Source of the DNA: Streptomyces sp. Ag109_O5-10
GTDB taxonomy: Bacteria; Actinomycetota; Actinomycetes; Streptomycetales; Streptomycetaceae
DNA length: 64,000 nucleotides
NCBI RefSeq assembly: GCF_900105755.1
Contig: NZ_FNTQ01000001.1
Span: 372,001 to 436,000, forward strand
Direction: 5' to 3'
Below, piece by piece: positions 7,914-16,890 of the stretch (positions are counted from its first letter, which is position 1; each line of letters starts with the position of its first letter). A model generated the notes under the pieces. It did not search any database. It had not been told where the DNA came from and worked only from the letters and a program-made list of their open reading frames with translations. Both the position numbers and the translations under genes were made by a program.

Positions 7914-9208
7914 GACCGCGCCACCTCCTGGTCGACCTGGCGGCGGGTGGCGCGCAGGGCCTCGTCGACCGTCTGCTGACCGGTCCACAGGGCCTCGATG
8001 TTCTTGCGCAGCAGCGACTTGGCCTGCTGCGCGCCGGGCACGTTCGGTTCGGGTACGGCGTACGCCAGCGCGTCCAGGAACGGACGCAGGTTCGGGTCGC
8101 CGCCCGCGCCGAGGAGCCTGCGCATGTCGCCGGCGCGGCCGGTCAGGGAGCCGACCGACGCCTGCAGCGCGCTCATCCGGGTCGTCCCCCGCACTTTCTC
8201 GGTGTTGAGCCAGCGCAGGAACTCCCAGGCCTCGTCCGGGTGCCGGCTGGCGGTGTTGACGCCGAGCATGAAGCCGGTGGAGAGGGTGGCACGTCTCCCG
8301 CCCGCCCCGGGGAGGGGCACGGGAGCGACGCCGACGTCGCGGTAGGCCGGGCCCATCAGCGCCTTCAGGTTGGCGGTCCACCAGCCGGCGCTGATCACCA
8401 TGGCCACCTGTCCGGAGGCGAACGCCTGGTAGACGTTGACGCCGGGGGCGCTCGCGCCCCTGTCGACGAGGCGGCGCTCCAGCTCGAAGACGGTCCGGCC
8501 GGCCGGCGAGTCGATGGCGGTGCGTCTGCCGTCGGCGGAGACGAACCGCCCGCCCGCGGCGTTGAGCAGGGCGAGGGTCTGGCCGACGGTCGTGGAGTCG
8601 TCGAAGGCCGACAGGCCGAACCCCTGGACCAGCGTGTTCCCGTACCGGTCCTGCCGGGCGGTCCGGTAGGCGGCCTCCTCCAGCTCCGGCCAGGTCCGCG
8701 GCGGGCCGTGGACGCCGGCCTCGCGCAGCAGCCGCCTGTTGTAGTAGAGGGCGTAGGTCTGCATCTCGGTGGGGTAGCCGTAGACCCTGCCCGCCACCGA
8801 TGCGGAGCCGGCCGCGGCGGCGCCGTAGCCGCGGCCGATCTCCTCGGCGTGCTCGGGCGGCGCGGGCCGCAGCACCCCGGCGCGGACGAGCTGGCCGTTC
8901 CACAGGCAGTAAGGGTGCAGGATGTCCGTGCCCTGGCCCGCCGCCTGCCGGACCATGAAGGTGGTCAGCAGGTCGGTGAACTCGACGGCCTTCGTCCGCA
9001 CCTTGACCCGGTCGTGCAGGGCGTTCCACTCGTCCACCGGTCCCTGGAGCGCCTTCTTGAGCTCCCCGCTCGCGTAGTGGGAGAGCAGGGTGAGGACGAT
9101 GGGGTCGCCGGGCCGGCCGGTGCCCCGGTGCGGGGCCGCGCAGCCGGAGACCAGCAGCGCCGAGGGCAGCGCGAGCGCGAAGTGGCGCCGGCTCAGTGAC
9201 GGTGTCAC
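7907..9208 (-). CDS. Extracellular solute-binding lipoprotein of a sugar ABC importer
   Basis: A 433-residue family-1 solute-binding protein. The N-terminus has a twin-arginine pair (SRRHFALALP) and a lipobox LVSGC with Cys23, so it is probably a Tat-exported lipoprotein. The body shows family-1 features: WNALHDRVKV, YGYPTEMQTYALYYNRRLL, TWPELEEAAYRTA, and AWEFLRWLNTEK near the hinge. The GTG start overlaps the GNAT gene stop by four bases. Its ligand is not evident from sequence. Position in an operon led by an exo-muramidase suggests N-acetylmuramic acid, a muropeptide or another released amino sugar. Confidence 0.9.
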   Translation of the reverse strand: MTPSLSRRHFALALPSALLVSGCAAPHRGTGRPGDPIVLTLLSHYASGELKKALQGPVDEWNALHDRVKVRTKAVEFTDLLTTFMVRQAAGQGTDILHPYCLWNGQLVRAGVLRPAPPEHAEEIGRGYGAAAAGSASVAGRVYGYPTEMQTYALYYNRRLLREAGVHGPPRTWPELEEAAYRTARQDRYGNTLVQGFGLSAFDDSTTVGQTLALLNAAGGRFVSADGRRTAIDSPAGRTVFELERRLVDRGASAPGVNVYQAFASGQVAMVISAGWWTANLKALMGPAYRDVGVAPVPLPGAGGRRATLSTGFMLGVNTASRHPDEAWEFLRWLNTEKVRGTTRMSALQASVGSLTGRAGDMRRLLGAGGDPNLRPFLDALAYAVPEPNVPGAQQAKSLLRKNIEALWTGQQTVDEALRATRRQVDQEVARSW

Positions 9209-10194
9209 CGGGCGGCCTCCCAGCGCAGCACCTTGAACACCCGGGTCGTGGTGAAGCCGCTCTTGCGGTAGAGGTGCCCCGCCGGGGACTGCGCGCCGGT
9301 CCACAGGAACCACGCGGAGTGCGCGCGCAGCGCCCGCATCCGCTCCAGGACCAGGTGGAGCAGGACCTCGCCGAGTCCGGTGCCGCGCATCTCCTCCAGC
9401 ACGCCGATCGGCCCGAACCGCTCGTCCACCGAGTCGAACGCCCCGTGCATCGCCCAGCCGACCATCCGGCCCCCGGGGTCGCGGGCCGCGACGATCCGGT
9501 CGAGCGGTGTGCCCGCGGTCAGGCACGCCCGGATCGTGGCCGCCCAGTCCGGCCCGAAGTGGCCCTGGGCGAGGGCGAGGAGGTCCACCAGGTCGTCGTC
9601 GGCCGGGGTGCCGAACCGGTAGCCCCGCGCGGTCAGCTCGCCCACCCGCAGGGCGACCTCGTCCGGGACGCGGTAGCCGACCAGGACGCGGTCCATCGCC
9701 GCCGCCTCGTACAGGGCGCGAAACCCCAGGGAGTCGAGGAGGCCGGCCGCCTCCGGGTAGGCCTCGGCGTCCAGTCCCGGGAAGACGTAGTTCGGGGTGT
9801 ACGAGGAGAAGTCCACCCGCGTCCGGCCGTGGCCGTGCAGCCAGTCGAGGGCCTCGGTGAGCAGCCGGCGGCCGAGGCCCTGCCCGCGGGCGTCCGGGTC
9901 GACGAAGAAGAACGGGATCCAGCCCTGCTCCGGTTCCAGGTCGGTGCCGGCCATCGGGGTCAGCCGGCGCACCGCGTAGGCGGCGCCGACGACCCGGTCG
10001 CCGTCGACGGCGACCCGCAGCCCCTCAGGGTCGAAGTTGGGGTCGAGCAGCACCAGCGAGCGGAACCGGTCCGCGGTGACGGGGTCGGCCGGCGCGCTCC
10101 GCCGCCACGCCGCCACGACCTGCGGTCCGTCGCCCGCGCGGAAGCCGCGGGTCGCGGTCCGGGTGGTCGTCGTGAGAGTCGTGAGGTCGGTCAT
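9205..10194 (-). CDS. Tandem GNAT-domain acetyltransferase
   Basis: The 329-residue product carries two GNAT folds. The first has an acetyl-CoA pyrophosphate loop RGQGLGRRLL near residue 105. The second has RGTGLGEVLLHLVL near residue 270, and its end SPAGHLYRKSGFTTTRVFKVL matches the last GNAT strands. It sits between the exo-muramidase and the binding protein in a coupled operon, so it may acetylate an amino sugar or peptide taken up by the importer. That role is inference; no acceptor site can be read from sequence. Confidence 0.85.
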   Translation of the reverse strand: MTDLTTLTTTTRTATRGFRAGDGPQVVAAWRRSAPADPVTADRFRSLVLLDPNFDPEGLRVAVDGDRVVGAAYAVRRLTPMAGTDLEPEQGWIPFFFVDPDARGQGLGRRLLTEALDWLHGHGRTRVDFSSYTPNYVFPGLDAEAYPEAAGLLDSLGFRALYEAAAMDRVLVGYRVPDEVALRVGELTARGYRFGTPADDDLVDLLALAQGHFGPDWAATIRACLTAGTPLDRIVAARDPGGRMVGWAMHGAFDSVDERFGPIGVLEEMRGTGLGEVLLHLVLERMRALRAHSAWFLWTGAQSPAGHLYRKSGFTTTRVFKVLRWEAAR

Positions 10195-10249
10195 CGACGG
10201 GGTGTCCTTCCGAGCGGGGCGGCAGCTGCCGGGGAGGCAACGGCGGGTC

Positions 10250-11452
10250 TCAGGGGTAGAGCAGCACGTCGTCGCCGGCCCACCGGCCGGGCGGGGCCGG
10301 CGGGTCGCACAGCGGCAGCGGGTCGTCGCCCGCGTCGACGGTGCGCCGCAGCCGGTCGGATCCCCACAGCAGGTCGACGACGTGCCGGTGGCCCGTCCCC
10401 TCGGCGCCGCCCTCGGTGTCCGTGGTGTGCCAGGCGAAGTCGTCCGGGTACAGCCGCCGGAGCACGGCGAGCATCGCCACCGCGGTGCGTACGGGAGTGA
10501 ACGCCGCGCGGTCGGTGACGTGGAGTTGGACCCCGCGCAGTTGCCGTCCGGCGTGTCTGTGGAAGGCCGGCACGAACCGCAGGTCGCGGAAGTGCACGCC
10601 GGGCAGGGCGAGTTCGGCGAGGGCGGGCGCGAACCGGGCGTCGAGGTAGGGGGCGCCGACGATCTCGAAGGGCTGGGTGGTGCCGCGGCCCTCCGAGAGG
10701 TTCGTGCCCTCGAAGAGGCTGGTGCCGGGGTACACGGCGGCGGTGGCGGGCGTAGGCATGTTCGGGGAGGGGGCGATCCAGGGCAGGCCGGTGGCGGCGG
10801 CGTCCAGGGCGCGCCGCCAGCCGAGGGCCTCGATCACCGTCAGGTCGGCCGCGTGCCCGGCGGCGCGGGGCACGGCCGACGCGTTGAGATGCCGGGCGAG
10901 TTCGCCGCAGGTGAGGCCGTGCCGGACGGGGATGGGGGCGCGTCCGACGAAGCTGGCCCACGCCGGGTCGAGCAGCGGGCCCTCGCTGACGAGTCCGCCG
11001 AGCGGGTTGGGCCGGTCGGCGACCACGAAGCGGATGCCGGTGCGGGCCGCCGAGACCATCAGGTCGAACATGGTCCACACGTAGGTGTAGCACCGGGCCC
11101 CGATGTCCTGGAGGTCGTACACCAGGGCGTCGACGCCGCTGTCGATCAGCAGCTTGTCGAGCCGCTCGCCGTGGCACCGGTACGTGTCGTGGACCGGCAG
11201 GCCGGTGCCGGGGTCGGTCCGGGCGGTCTCGCTCTCGCCGGCCTGGCCGGTGCCGTGCAGTCCGTGTTCGGGACCGAGGAGGGCGACCAGGCGCGCGCCG
11301 GCCTCGAGCAGCGCGGGCGCGGCCGGGCGCAGGTCCGGCAGGACACCGGTGTGGTTGGTCACCAGCCCGAAGCGGCCGGGACCGGCGAGTGCGGGCGCCG
11401 CGTGCAGCCGTGCGATCCCGGTCGTCACGGTGCCGCCGTCGTCCGTGCTCAT
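10250..11452 (-). CDS. DUF1343 protein, exo-beta-N-acetylmuramidase NamZ-like (GH171)
   Basis: The 400-residue product matches the DUF1343 family, whose Bacillus subtilis member NamZ removes terminal MurNAc from peptidoglycan fragments. Family signatures are in order: GLVTNHTGVLPD near residue 30, LLGPEHGLHGTGQAGE at about 58-73, DLQDIGARCYTYVWTMFDLM around 112-131, DRPNPLGG near 146, and LSEGRGTTQPFEIVGAPYLD later. No clear signal peptide is visible, unlike the secreted Bacillus enzyme, so it may act in the cytoplasm on imported fragments. It is the first gene of the operon with GNAT and ABC importer genes, 55 bases ahead of the GNAT gene. MurQ/NagZ-type genes are not present in the window. 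Confidence 0.85.
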   Translation of the reverse strand: MSTDDGGTVTTGIARLHAAPALAGPGRFGLVTNHTGVLPDLRPAAPALLEAGARLVALLGPEHGLHGTGQAGESETARTDPGTGLPVHDTYRCHGERLDKLLIDSGVDALVYDLQDIGARCYTYVWTMFDLMVSAARTGIRFVVADRPNPLGGLVSEGPLLDPAWASFVGRAPIPVRHGLTCGELARHLNASAVPRAAGHAADLTVIEALGWRRALDAAATGLPWIAPSPNMPTPATAAVYPGTSLFEGTNLSEGRGTTQPFEIVGAPYLDARFAPALAELALPGVHFRDLRFVPAFHRHAGRQLRGVQLHVTDRAAFTPVRTAVAMLAVLRRLYPDDFAWHTTDTEGGAEGTGHRHVVDLLWGSDRLRRTVDAGDDPLPLCDPPAPPGRWAGDDVLLYP

Positions 11453-11615
11453 CCCTTGCCCCGTCCGCCGGTGAGATCTCCCTCGAGCGATGGTCTGGAA
11501 TTTACTCTTATGTCACGCAATTCCGGCAAGGAATCGCGGGGAACCGGATTGCCCCGTTGGTGTGACGACGCCGCTCCCGCCGACTCCCGTGCGCGTCGCG
11601 GGCGTTGGAACAGGC

Positions 11616-11804
11616 ATGGGTCTCAGTGACACCCCTCCCTTCGCCCAACTGTCCGACGCCTACTGGCTGGACAGTCCCCACCTGGGCGAGGACGTCCCCG
11701 ACCCGGCTCCCCCGGCGCCGCCGCCGTCCTTCACGTGGCGGACCGCGATGGTCGGACTGTCGGCGCTCACCGTCGCGGTCGCCCTGGTCGTGGCGTTCGT
11801 GTGA
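11616..11804 (+). CDS. Small C-terminally membrane-anchored protein
   Basis: I do not recognise this 62-residue protein. It has an acidic/proline-rich N-terminal half (LGEDVPDPAPPAPPPS) and ends in one hydrophobic segment, AMVGLSALTVAVALVVAFV, reaching the very C-terminus, so it looks tail-anchored. The ATG is preceded by GGAACAGG. Codon third positions are GC-rich as expected for a real gene. It diverges from the exo-muramidase gene and could share its promoter region, which is otherwise unremarkable. Confidence 0.5.
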   Translation: MGLSDTPPFAQLSDAYWLDSPHLGEDVPDPAPPAPPPSFTWRTAMVGLSALTVAVALVVAFV

Positions 11805-11977
11805 GCCCCCGGCCGGCCGGGCCGCGCGTCACGACACGCCGACGCGCGTCCCCCGGACGTGGGACCTCGCCGTGTCGCTGGGACGTCCGGGCGCGGTGAC
11901 GGTGTGTGATGGCGCCGGGTCTCGGTGCACCCGAGGCCCGTCGGTCATCGTTTTCGCCGTTCCCGAAGGACTCCACC

Positions 11978-12292
11978 ATGCGCCTGCTCCGTCCGCTCGC
12001 CGTCACTCTCGGCGGGCTCGCCCTCACCGTCATCACCATGGGACCGGCGTCCGCCGCCGACGGGACGTTCGTCTGGGTGGGGCCGAAGGGCAAGGCGTAC
12101 GCCATCCAGAACCCGCCGGACCGCAAGTGCCTCGACATGGCGCAGGAGGCGCGTGGGCCGCAGAACGCGACGAAGAAGACGCTCGCCGTCTACAGCAAGG
12201 CGAAGTGCAAGGGCACCGAACACCGGCTCGCCCCCGGCCGCTCGGCGTCCGGCAGCGTCCGCTTCGCCAGCGTGGTCTTCAACCCCCGCTAG
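11978..12292 (+). CDS. Small secreted protein, unknown function
   Basis: A 104-residue product with a clear Sec signal peptide: MRLLRPLAVTLGGLALTVIT, then a likely cleavage after ASAA. The mature part of about 77 residues is basic and has two cysteines that could form a disulfide. The start has GAAGGA about eight bases upstream. No domain is recognised. A strong 17-bp hairpin follows the stop. Confidence 0.7.
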   Translation: MRLLRPLAVTLGGLALTVITMGPASAADGTFVWVGPKGKAYAIQNPPDRKCLDMAQEARGPQNATKKTLAVYSKAKCKGTEHRLAPGRSASGSVRFASVVFNPR

Positions 12293-12312
12293 GCCGCGGT
12301 CCGTCCGGTCCT

Positions 12313-12352
12313 CCGGTGGCGCCGGTCACGTCGTGGTGACCGGCGCCACCGG
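12313..12352. terminator. Strong bidirectional hairpin terminator (17-bp stem)
   Basis: A perfect 17-bp inverted repeat starting CCGGTGGCGCCGGTCAC with the 6-base loop GTCGTG separates the small secreted protein gene and the convergent mannosyltransferase gene. Confidence 0.85.
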
Positions 12353-12366
12353 TCTGTGTGCGGGCG

Positions 12367-13560
12367 TCACAGGGGTGCGCGGGCGACCGCCATGACATAG
12401 GCGCCGAACAGCCACGAGACCACGGCGAGGGCGCCGACGACGAGGACGGTCTGCGCGGGACGCACGCGCCGGCTGTCGGCCAGGGCGCGGGCGAGCGGGA
12501 TCAGGAGGGGGAAGGCGGGGAGCAGGAAGCGGGGCTTGGAGGAGAAGGAGCCCGAGCCGGCCGCGACCACCAGGACCAGGACGCCCGCGAAGACCACCAG
12601 GACCAGCGGGGCGCGGTCCAGGCAGAGCAGGCCGAAGAGCAGCAGTCCCGCGGCGACGATCACCAGGTCCGCCGCGTAGACGAAACCGCCGCCGTGCAGT
12701 AGCAGGTCCTTGACGAAGCGGAGTGAACCCGCGCCGAAGTCGAAGCGGGAACTCCAGGCGTCCTGCACCTGGAAGTAGCCGTGCAGGAGGCTGCCGGTGC
12801 GCCGGCCGACCCACAGGACGTAGCCGAGCCAGCCGAGTGGGGCGAGCAGGCACCCGGCCCACAGGGCGAGCGGGACGCGGCCCCGTCGCCGTACCGCCTC
12901 GTGGGCTCCCGCGGCCAGGACGGCGGCCGCGACCGCGAAGCCGGTGGGGCGGGAGAGTCCGGCCAGCGCGGCCAGGCAGCCGGCCCACAGCCAGCGGCGC
13001 GTGAGGACGCAGTACAGGGACCAGGCCGCGAGGGCCGAGAAGAGGGACTCGGTGTACGCGATGGTGAGTTCGACCGACTGGGGCAGGACGGCCCACAGGA
13101 CGACGAGCGCGGCGGCGACGGCTCGGCCGTACAGGTGATCGCCGATGCGGTGGATGCCCCACGCGGCGACGACGGCGGCGTTCCAGGAGACGGCCAGCGC
13201 GGCCTTGCCGGGGGTGAGGGGCAGGACCGTCGTCACGGCGCGGACGAGCCCGGGGTAGAGCGGGAAGAACGCCCAGTCGGTCTGGACGGCCCCCTTGCGG
13301 GTGATCAGGATGAGGTCGCCGTACCCGTGGGTGGCGATGTGCAGGTACCAGCGGGCGTCCCAGGAATGGGCCAGGTTCGCGACCAGGGGGCGCCCCACGG
13401 CGTGGTTCGCCAGGGCGACGGCGGCGACTCCGGCGAGCCGGACGGCCGCGAACAGGACGAGGGCCGGCACCAGGCCGGACGGGACGCGGCGGCCCGGTGC
13501 GGGGTGGGCGGGGCCGGTCTGCGCGGTGGACCCGGGCCGCGGGACGGAGGACGTGCTCAC
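12367..13560 (-). CDS. PIG-V-like mannosyltransferase (polytopic membrane protein)
   Basis: A 397-residue protein with about nine to ten hydrophobic helices. The first outer loop carries SWDARWYLHIATHGYG (around residues 60-75), the acidic catalytic-type motif of PIG-V/GT-C enzymes, followed by DWAFFPLYPGLVRAV. These enzymes use a lipid-linked mannose donor, in actinomycetes for lipoglycan or glycoprotein mannosylation. The GTG start follows GAAGGTCGGAG; an upstream ATG would add 40 residues without a ribosome site. It diverges from the GAPDH gene and ends at a shared terminator. Confidence 0.8.
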   Translation of the reverse strand: MSTSSVPRPGSTAQTGPAHPAPGRRVPSGLVPALVLFAAVRLAGVAAVALANHAVGRPLVANLAHSWDARWYLHIATHGYGDLILITRKGAVQTDWAFFPLYPGLVRAVTTVLPLTPGKAALAVSWNAAVVAAWGIHRIGDHLYGRAVAAALVVLWAVLPQSVELTIAYTESLFSALAAWSLYCVLTRRWLWAGCLAALAGLSRPTGFAVAAAVLAAGAHEAVRRRGRVPLALWAGCLLAPLGWLGYVLWVGRRTGSLLHGYFQVQDAWSSRFDFGAGSLRFVKDLLLHGGGFVYAADLVIVAAGLLLFGLLCLDRAPLVLVVFAGVLVLVVAAGSGSFSSKPRFLLPAFPLLIPLARALADSRRVRPAQTVLVVGALAVVSWLFGAYVMAVARAPL

Positions 13561-13668
13561 GCTCCGACCTTCGGCAACGGCCCGCGTGCGCGCAACACGG
13601 CACGGAGGCTTCTTACGGTCTTCCGCCGGGGTTCGGAACTTCGCGACCCGCATCACACCCGGACCCCC

Positions 13669-13699
13669 TTGATCGATCATTCACCGGGCGGTTTAGCAT
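13669..13699 (+). promoter_or_regulatory. Candidate sigma-70-type promoter of the GAPDH gene
   Basis: TTGATC (13669-13674) and TAGCAT (13694-13699) are separated by 19 bases and lie about 40 bases upstream of the GAPDH start. The spacing is slightly long. Read by eye only. Confidence 0.3.
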
Positions 13700-13736
13700 A
13701 TGAGCGCCACCCAGCTCGATCGAGAGATTCAGGTCT

Positions 13737-15182
13737 GTGACTGTCAACGACGACTCGTTCACCAACTGGAAGAACCGCGAGGAGATCGCGGAGTCGATGA
13801 TCCCGCTCATCGGGAAGCTGCACCGGGAGCGGGACGTGACGGTCCTCCTCCACAGCCGCTCCCTGGTGAACAAGTCGGTGGTCAGCATCCTCAAGACCCA
13901 CCGCTTCGCCCGGCAGATCGACGGTGCCGAACTGTCGGTCACCGAGACGATGCCGTTCCTGCGGGCGCTGGCCACGCTGGACCTCGGCCCCTCCCAGATC
14001 GACATCGGCATGCTGGCCGCGACCCACAAGGCCGACGACCGGGGCCTGAGCGTCGAGGCGTTCACCGCGGAGGCGGTCGCCGGGGCCACCGGCGCCAACA
14101 AGATCGAGCAGCGCGAGCCGCGGGACGTCGTCCTGTACGGTTTCGGCCGCATCGGCCGCCTGGTCGCCCGGCTGCTGATCGAGAAGGCGGGCTCCGGCAA
14201 CGGCCTCCGCCTGCGGGCCATCGTGGTGCGCGGGGCCGGCGGCGAGGACATCGTCAAGCGCGCCTCGCTGCTGCGCCGCGACTCGATCCACGGCCAGTTC
14301 CAGGGCACGATCACCGTCGACGAGGAGAACAGCACCATCCTCGCCAACGGCAACGAGATCAAGGTGATCTACGCCGACGACCCGTCCCAGGTCGACTACA
14401 CGGCGTACGGCATCCGGGACGCGATCCTCATCGACAACACGGGCAAGTGGCGGGACCGCGAGGGCCTGTCCAAGCACCTGCGCCCGGGTATCGAGAAGGT
14501 CGTCCTGACCGCGCCGGGCAAGGGCGACGTCCCGAACATCGTGCACGGCGTCAACCACGACACCGTCAAGCCGGACGAGCAGATCCTGTCCTGCGCCTCC
14601 TGCACCACCAACGCGATCGTGCCGCCGCTGAAGGCCATGGCCGACGAGTACGGGGTGCTGCGCGGCCACGTGGAGACGGTCCACTCGTTCACCAACGACC
14701 AGAACCTGCTGGACAACTACCACAAGTCCGAGCGCCGCGGCCGGTCCGCGCCGCTCAACATGGTCATCACCGAGACGGGCGCCGCCTCGGCCGTGGCGAA
14801 GGCGCTCCCGGACCTCAAGGCGCGGATCACCGGCAGCTCGATCCGGGTCCCGGTCCCGGACGTGTCGATCGCGATCCTCAACCTCCAGCTGGCCCGCAAG
14901 GCCTCCCGCACGGAGGTCCTCGACTACCTGCGCGAGGTGTCGCTGACCTCACCGCTGAAGCGCCAGATCGACTTCATCACCGCCCCGGACGCGGTCTCCA
15001 GCGACTTCATCGGCTCGCGCCACGCGTCGATCGTCGACGCCGGCGCGCTGAAGGTGGAGGGCGACAACGCGATCCTCTACCTCTGGTACGACAACGAGTT
15101 CGGCTACTCCTGCCAGGTGGTCCGGGTCGTCCAGCACGTCTCGGGCGTGGAGTACCCGACGTTCCCGTCCCCGGCGGTCTGA
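13737..15182 (+). CDS. Glyceraldehyde-3-phosphate dehydrogenase with long N-terminal extension (Gap2 type)
   Basis: The 481-residue protein carries a full GAPDH after an extension of roughly 128 residues. The NAD-binding GFGRIGR is at residues 135-141, the catalytic Cys289 is in SCASCTTNA, and TETGAASAVAKALPDLKARI and WYDNEFGYSCQVVR follow in the usual order. The extension (starting TVNDDSFTNWKNREEIAESM) is largely helical and charged and does not look like a signal peptide. Enzymes of this long type interconvert glyceraldehyde 3-phosphate and 1,3-bisphosphoglycerate; the extension's role is not known to me. The GTG start has only a weak AGG ahead. The gene stands alone between a divergent mannosyltransferase and a terminator. 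Confidence 0.92.
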   Translation: MTVNDDSFTNWKNREEIAESMIPLIGKLHRERDVTVLLHSRSLVNKSVVSILKTHRFARQIDGAELSVTETMPFLRALATLDLGPSQIDIGMLAATHKADDRGLSVEAFTAEAVAGATGANKIEQREPRDVVLYGFGRIGRLVARLLIEKAGSGNGLRLRAIVVRGAGGEDIVKRASLLRRDSIHGQFQGTITVDEENSTILANGNEIKVIYADDPSQVDYTAYGIRDAILIDNTGKWRDREGLSKHLRPGIEKVVLTAPGKGDVPNIVHGVNHDTVKPDEQILSCASCTTNAIVPPLKAMADEYGVLRGHVETVHSFTNDQNLLDNYHKSERRGRSAPLNMVITETGAASAVAKALPDLKARITGSSIRVPVPDVSIAILNLQLARKASRTEVLDYLREVSLTSPLKRQIDFITAPDAVSSDFIGSRHASIVDAGALKVEGDNAILYLWYDNEFGYSCQVVRVVQHVSGVEYPTFPSPAV

Positions 15183-15200
15183 CGCCCCTCGCCCTCCGGC

Positions 15201-15235
15201 AGCCCGGCCCCCCTGTGCGTACAGGGGGCCGGGCT
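15201..15235 (+). terminator. GAPDH terminator hairpin
   Basis: A 15-bp stem (AGCCCGGCC...GGCCGGGCT) with one bulged C and the loop GCGT starts 18 bases after the GAPDH stop. Confidence 0.75.
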
Positions 15236-15305
15236 GTGCGCGCTCTTGACGCGATCACGGCCCGATGGCAGCTTTTTATCGATACAACCGATCTCACGAA
15301 CCCTG

Positions 15306-15319
15306 TTCCATATATCGAA
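15306..15319 (+). promoter_or_regulatory. AT-rich near-palindrome TTCCATATATCGAA, candidate LacI operator
   Basis: This 14-base inverted repeat has one mismatched pair and lies 31 bases before the GH51 start, in a notably AT-rich 60-base leader. It is a plausible operator for the LacI-family regulator encoded two genes downstream. A shared AACCGATC occurs here (upstream, near 15285) and before the GH43 gene. Confidence 0.4.
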
Positions 15320-15350
15320 CGAATCGGATCACCCGGACAGGAGCCCCCGC

Positions 15351-16874
15351 GTGCCCACCGCCAGCGCGATCATCAACCTCGACATCGAGGGCCCGACGAT
15401 CAGCCGTCACCTCTACGGCCACTTCGCCGAACACCTCGGCCGCTGCGTCTACGGCGGCTTCTGGGTCGGCGAGGACTCCCCCGTCCCCCACGAGGGCGGC
15501 ATCCGCCTGGACGTCGTGGCAGCCCTGCGCGCCCTGGACATCCCCAACCTGCGCTGGCCGGGCGGCTGTTTCGCCGACGAGTACCACTGGCGGGACGGCG
15601 TCGGCCCGCGCGAGCAGCGGCCCCGGATGGTCAACACGCACTGGGGCAACGTCGAGGAGAACAACCACTTCGGCACCCACGAGTTCATGGCCCTGTGCGA
15701 ACTCCTCGGCGCCGAGCCCTACATCAGCGGCAACGTCGGCTCCGGCACGGTCCGCGAGATGAGCGAGTGGGTGGAGTACCTCACCCGGGACGGCGACAGC
15801 CCCATGGTGCGGCTGCGCAAGGAGAACGGCCGCGAGGAGCCGTGGCGCGTGACGTACTGGGGCATCGGCAACGAGACCTGGGGCTGTGGCGGCAACATGC
15901 GCGCCGAGTACTCGGCCGACCTGGCCCGCCAGTACGCCACCTACTGCCGCGACCACGGCGACAACAAGCTCTACCGGATCGCCTCGGGCGCCTCCGACGC
16001 CGACTACAAGTGGACCGAGACGCTGATGCAGCAGATCAGCTGCTTCGGCTGCGAGGCCACCCCCAAGAACTTCTTCCAGGGCATCTCCGTGCACTACTAC
16101 ACGCTCTCCGGCCCCTGGGAGGCCAAGGGCAGCGCCACGGAGTTCGACGCCGAGGACCACTACCGCACGATGCTGTCGGCCCAGCGCATCGACCGTATCC
16201 TGACCGGCCACTCCACCGTCATGGACGTCTACGACCCGGGACGTACCGTCGGCCTGGTCCTGGACGAGTGGGGCACCTGGTGGGACGTGGAACCCGGCAC
16301 CAACCCGGGCTTCCTGTTCCAGCAGAACACCCTGCGCGACGCGCTGGTGGCGAGCACCCACTTCGACGTCTTCCACCGGCACGCGGCCCGCCTGCACATG
16401 GCCAACATCGCCCAGACCGTCAACGTCCTCCAGGCGATGCTCCTCACCGACGGCGACGCCCTGGTCCTGACCCCGACCTACCACGTCTTCGAGATGAACA
16501 AGGGCCACCAGGACGCCACCTCGCTCCCCGTGCACCTGCGCGGCGAGGGCACCCGGCGCACGGTCGGGGACGCGGAGCTGGAGACGGTGTCCGCCTCGGC
16601 CAGCGTCAAGGACGGCACCGTCCTCATTTCGCTGAGCAACCTGGACGCGGCGGAACCGGCCGAGATCACCCTCGACCTGCGCGGTGGCCGCCTGGGCGAG
16701 CCGGCCGCCCGGATCCTGACCGCCGACAGGCTCCAGGCCCACAACACACCCGAGGCGTCGACCGCCGTCTCCCCCCGGGCGTTCGACGGTGTGGCCGTGA
16801 CCGCCGGCGGACTGCGGCTCACCCTCCCGCGCCACTCGTTCGTGACCGTCCAGGCTCGCCTGGACCGGCACTGA
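15351..16874 (+). CDS. GH51 alpha-L-arabinofuranosidase
   Basis: A 507-residue family GH51 enzyme that releases terminal alpha-L-arabinofuranosyl residues from arabinoxylan, arabinan or their oligosaccharides. The acid/base Glu175 is in [10 protein letters not shown] and the nucleophile Glu306 in [12 protein letters not shown]. The N-terminus [19 protein letters not shown] and [20 protein letters not shown] are classical for the family, and a C-terminal beta-sandwich follows. No signal peptide is seen, so it is probably cytoplasmic and acts on imported oligosaccharides. The GTG has AGGAG nine bases upstream. It is the first gene of a three-gene unit with GH27 and a LacI regulator. Confidence 0.93.
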   Translation: MPTASAIINLDIEGPTISRHLYGHFAEHLGRCVYGGFWVGEDSPVPHEGGIRLDVVAALRALDIPNLRWPGGCFADEYHWRDGVGPREQRPRMVNTHWGNVEENNHFGTHEFMALCELLGAEPYISGNVGSGTVREMSEWVEYLTRDGDSPMVRLRKENGREEPWRVTYWGIGNETWGCGGNMRAEYSADLARQYATYCRDHGDNKLYRIASGASDADYKWTETLMQQISCFGCEATPKNFFQGISVHYYTLSGPWEAKGSATEFDAEDHYRTMLSAQRIDRILTGHSTVMDVYDPGRTVGLVLDEWGTWWDVEPGTNPGFLFQQNTLRDALVASTHFDVFHRHAARLHMANIAQTVNVLQAMLLTDGDALVLTPTYHVFEMNKGHQDATSLPVHLRGEGTRRTVGDAELETVSASASVKDGTVLISLSNLDAAEPAEITLDLRGGRLGEPAARILTADRLQAHNTPEASTAVSPRAFDGVAVTAGGLRLTLPRHSFVTVQARLDRH

Positions 16875-16890
16875 CCCGCAGGAGCGCCCC

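Noticed and set aside
11491..11502. TGGTCTGGA, a partial DasR-like half site ahead of the exo-muramidase operon
   Set aside because: Only about 8 of 12 core positions fit and the second half is missing. Too weak, although the operon would suit DasR control.
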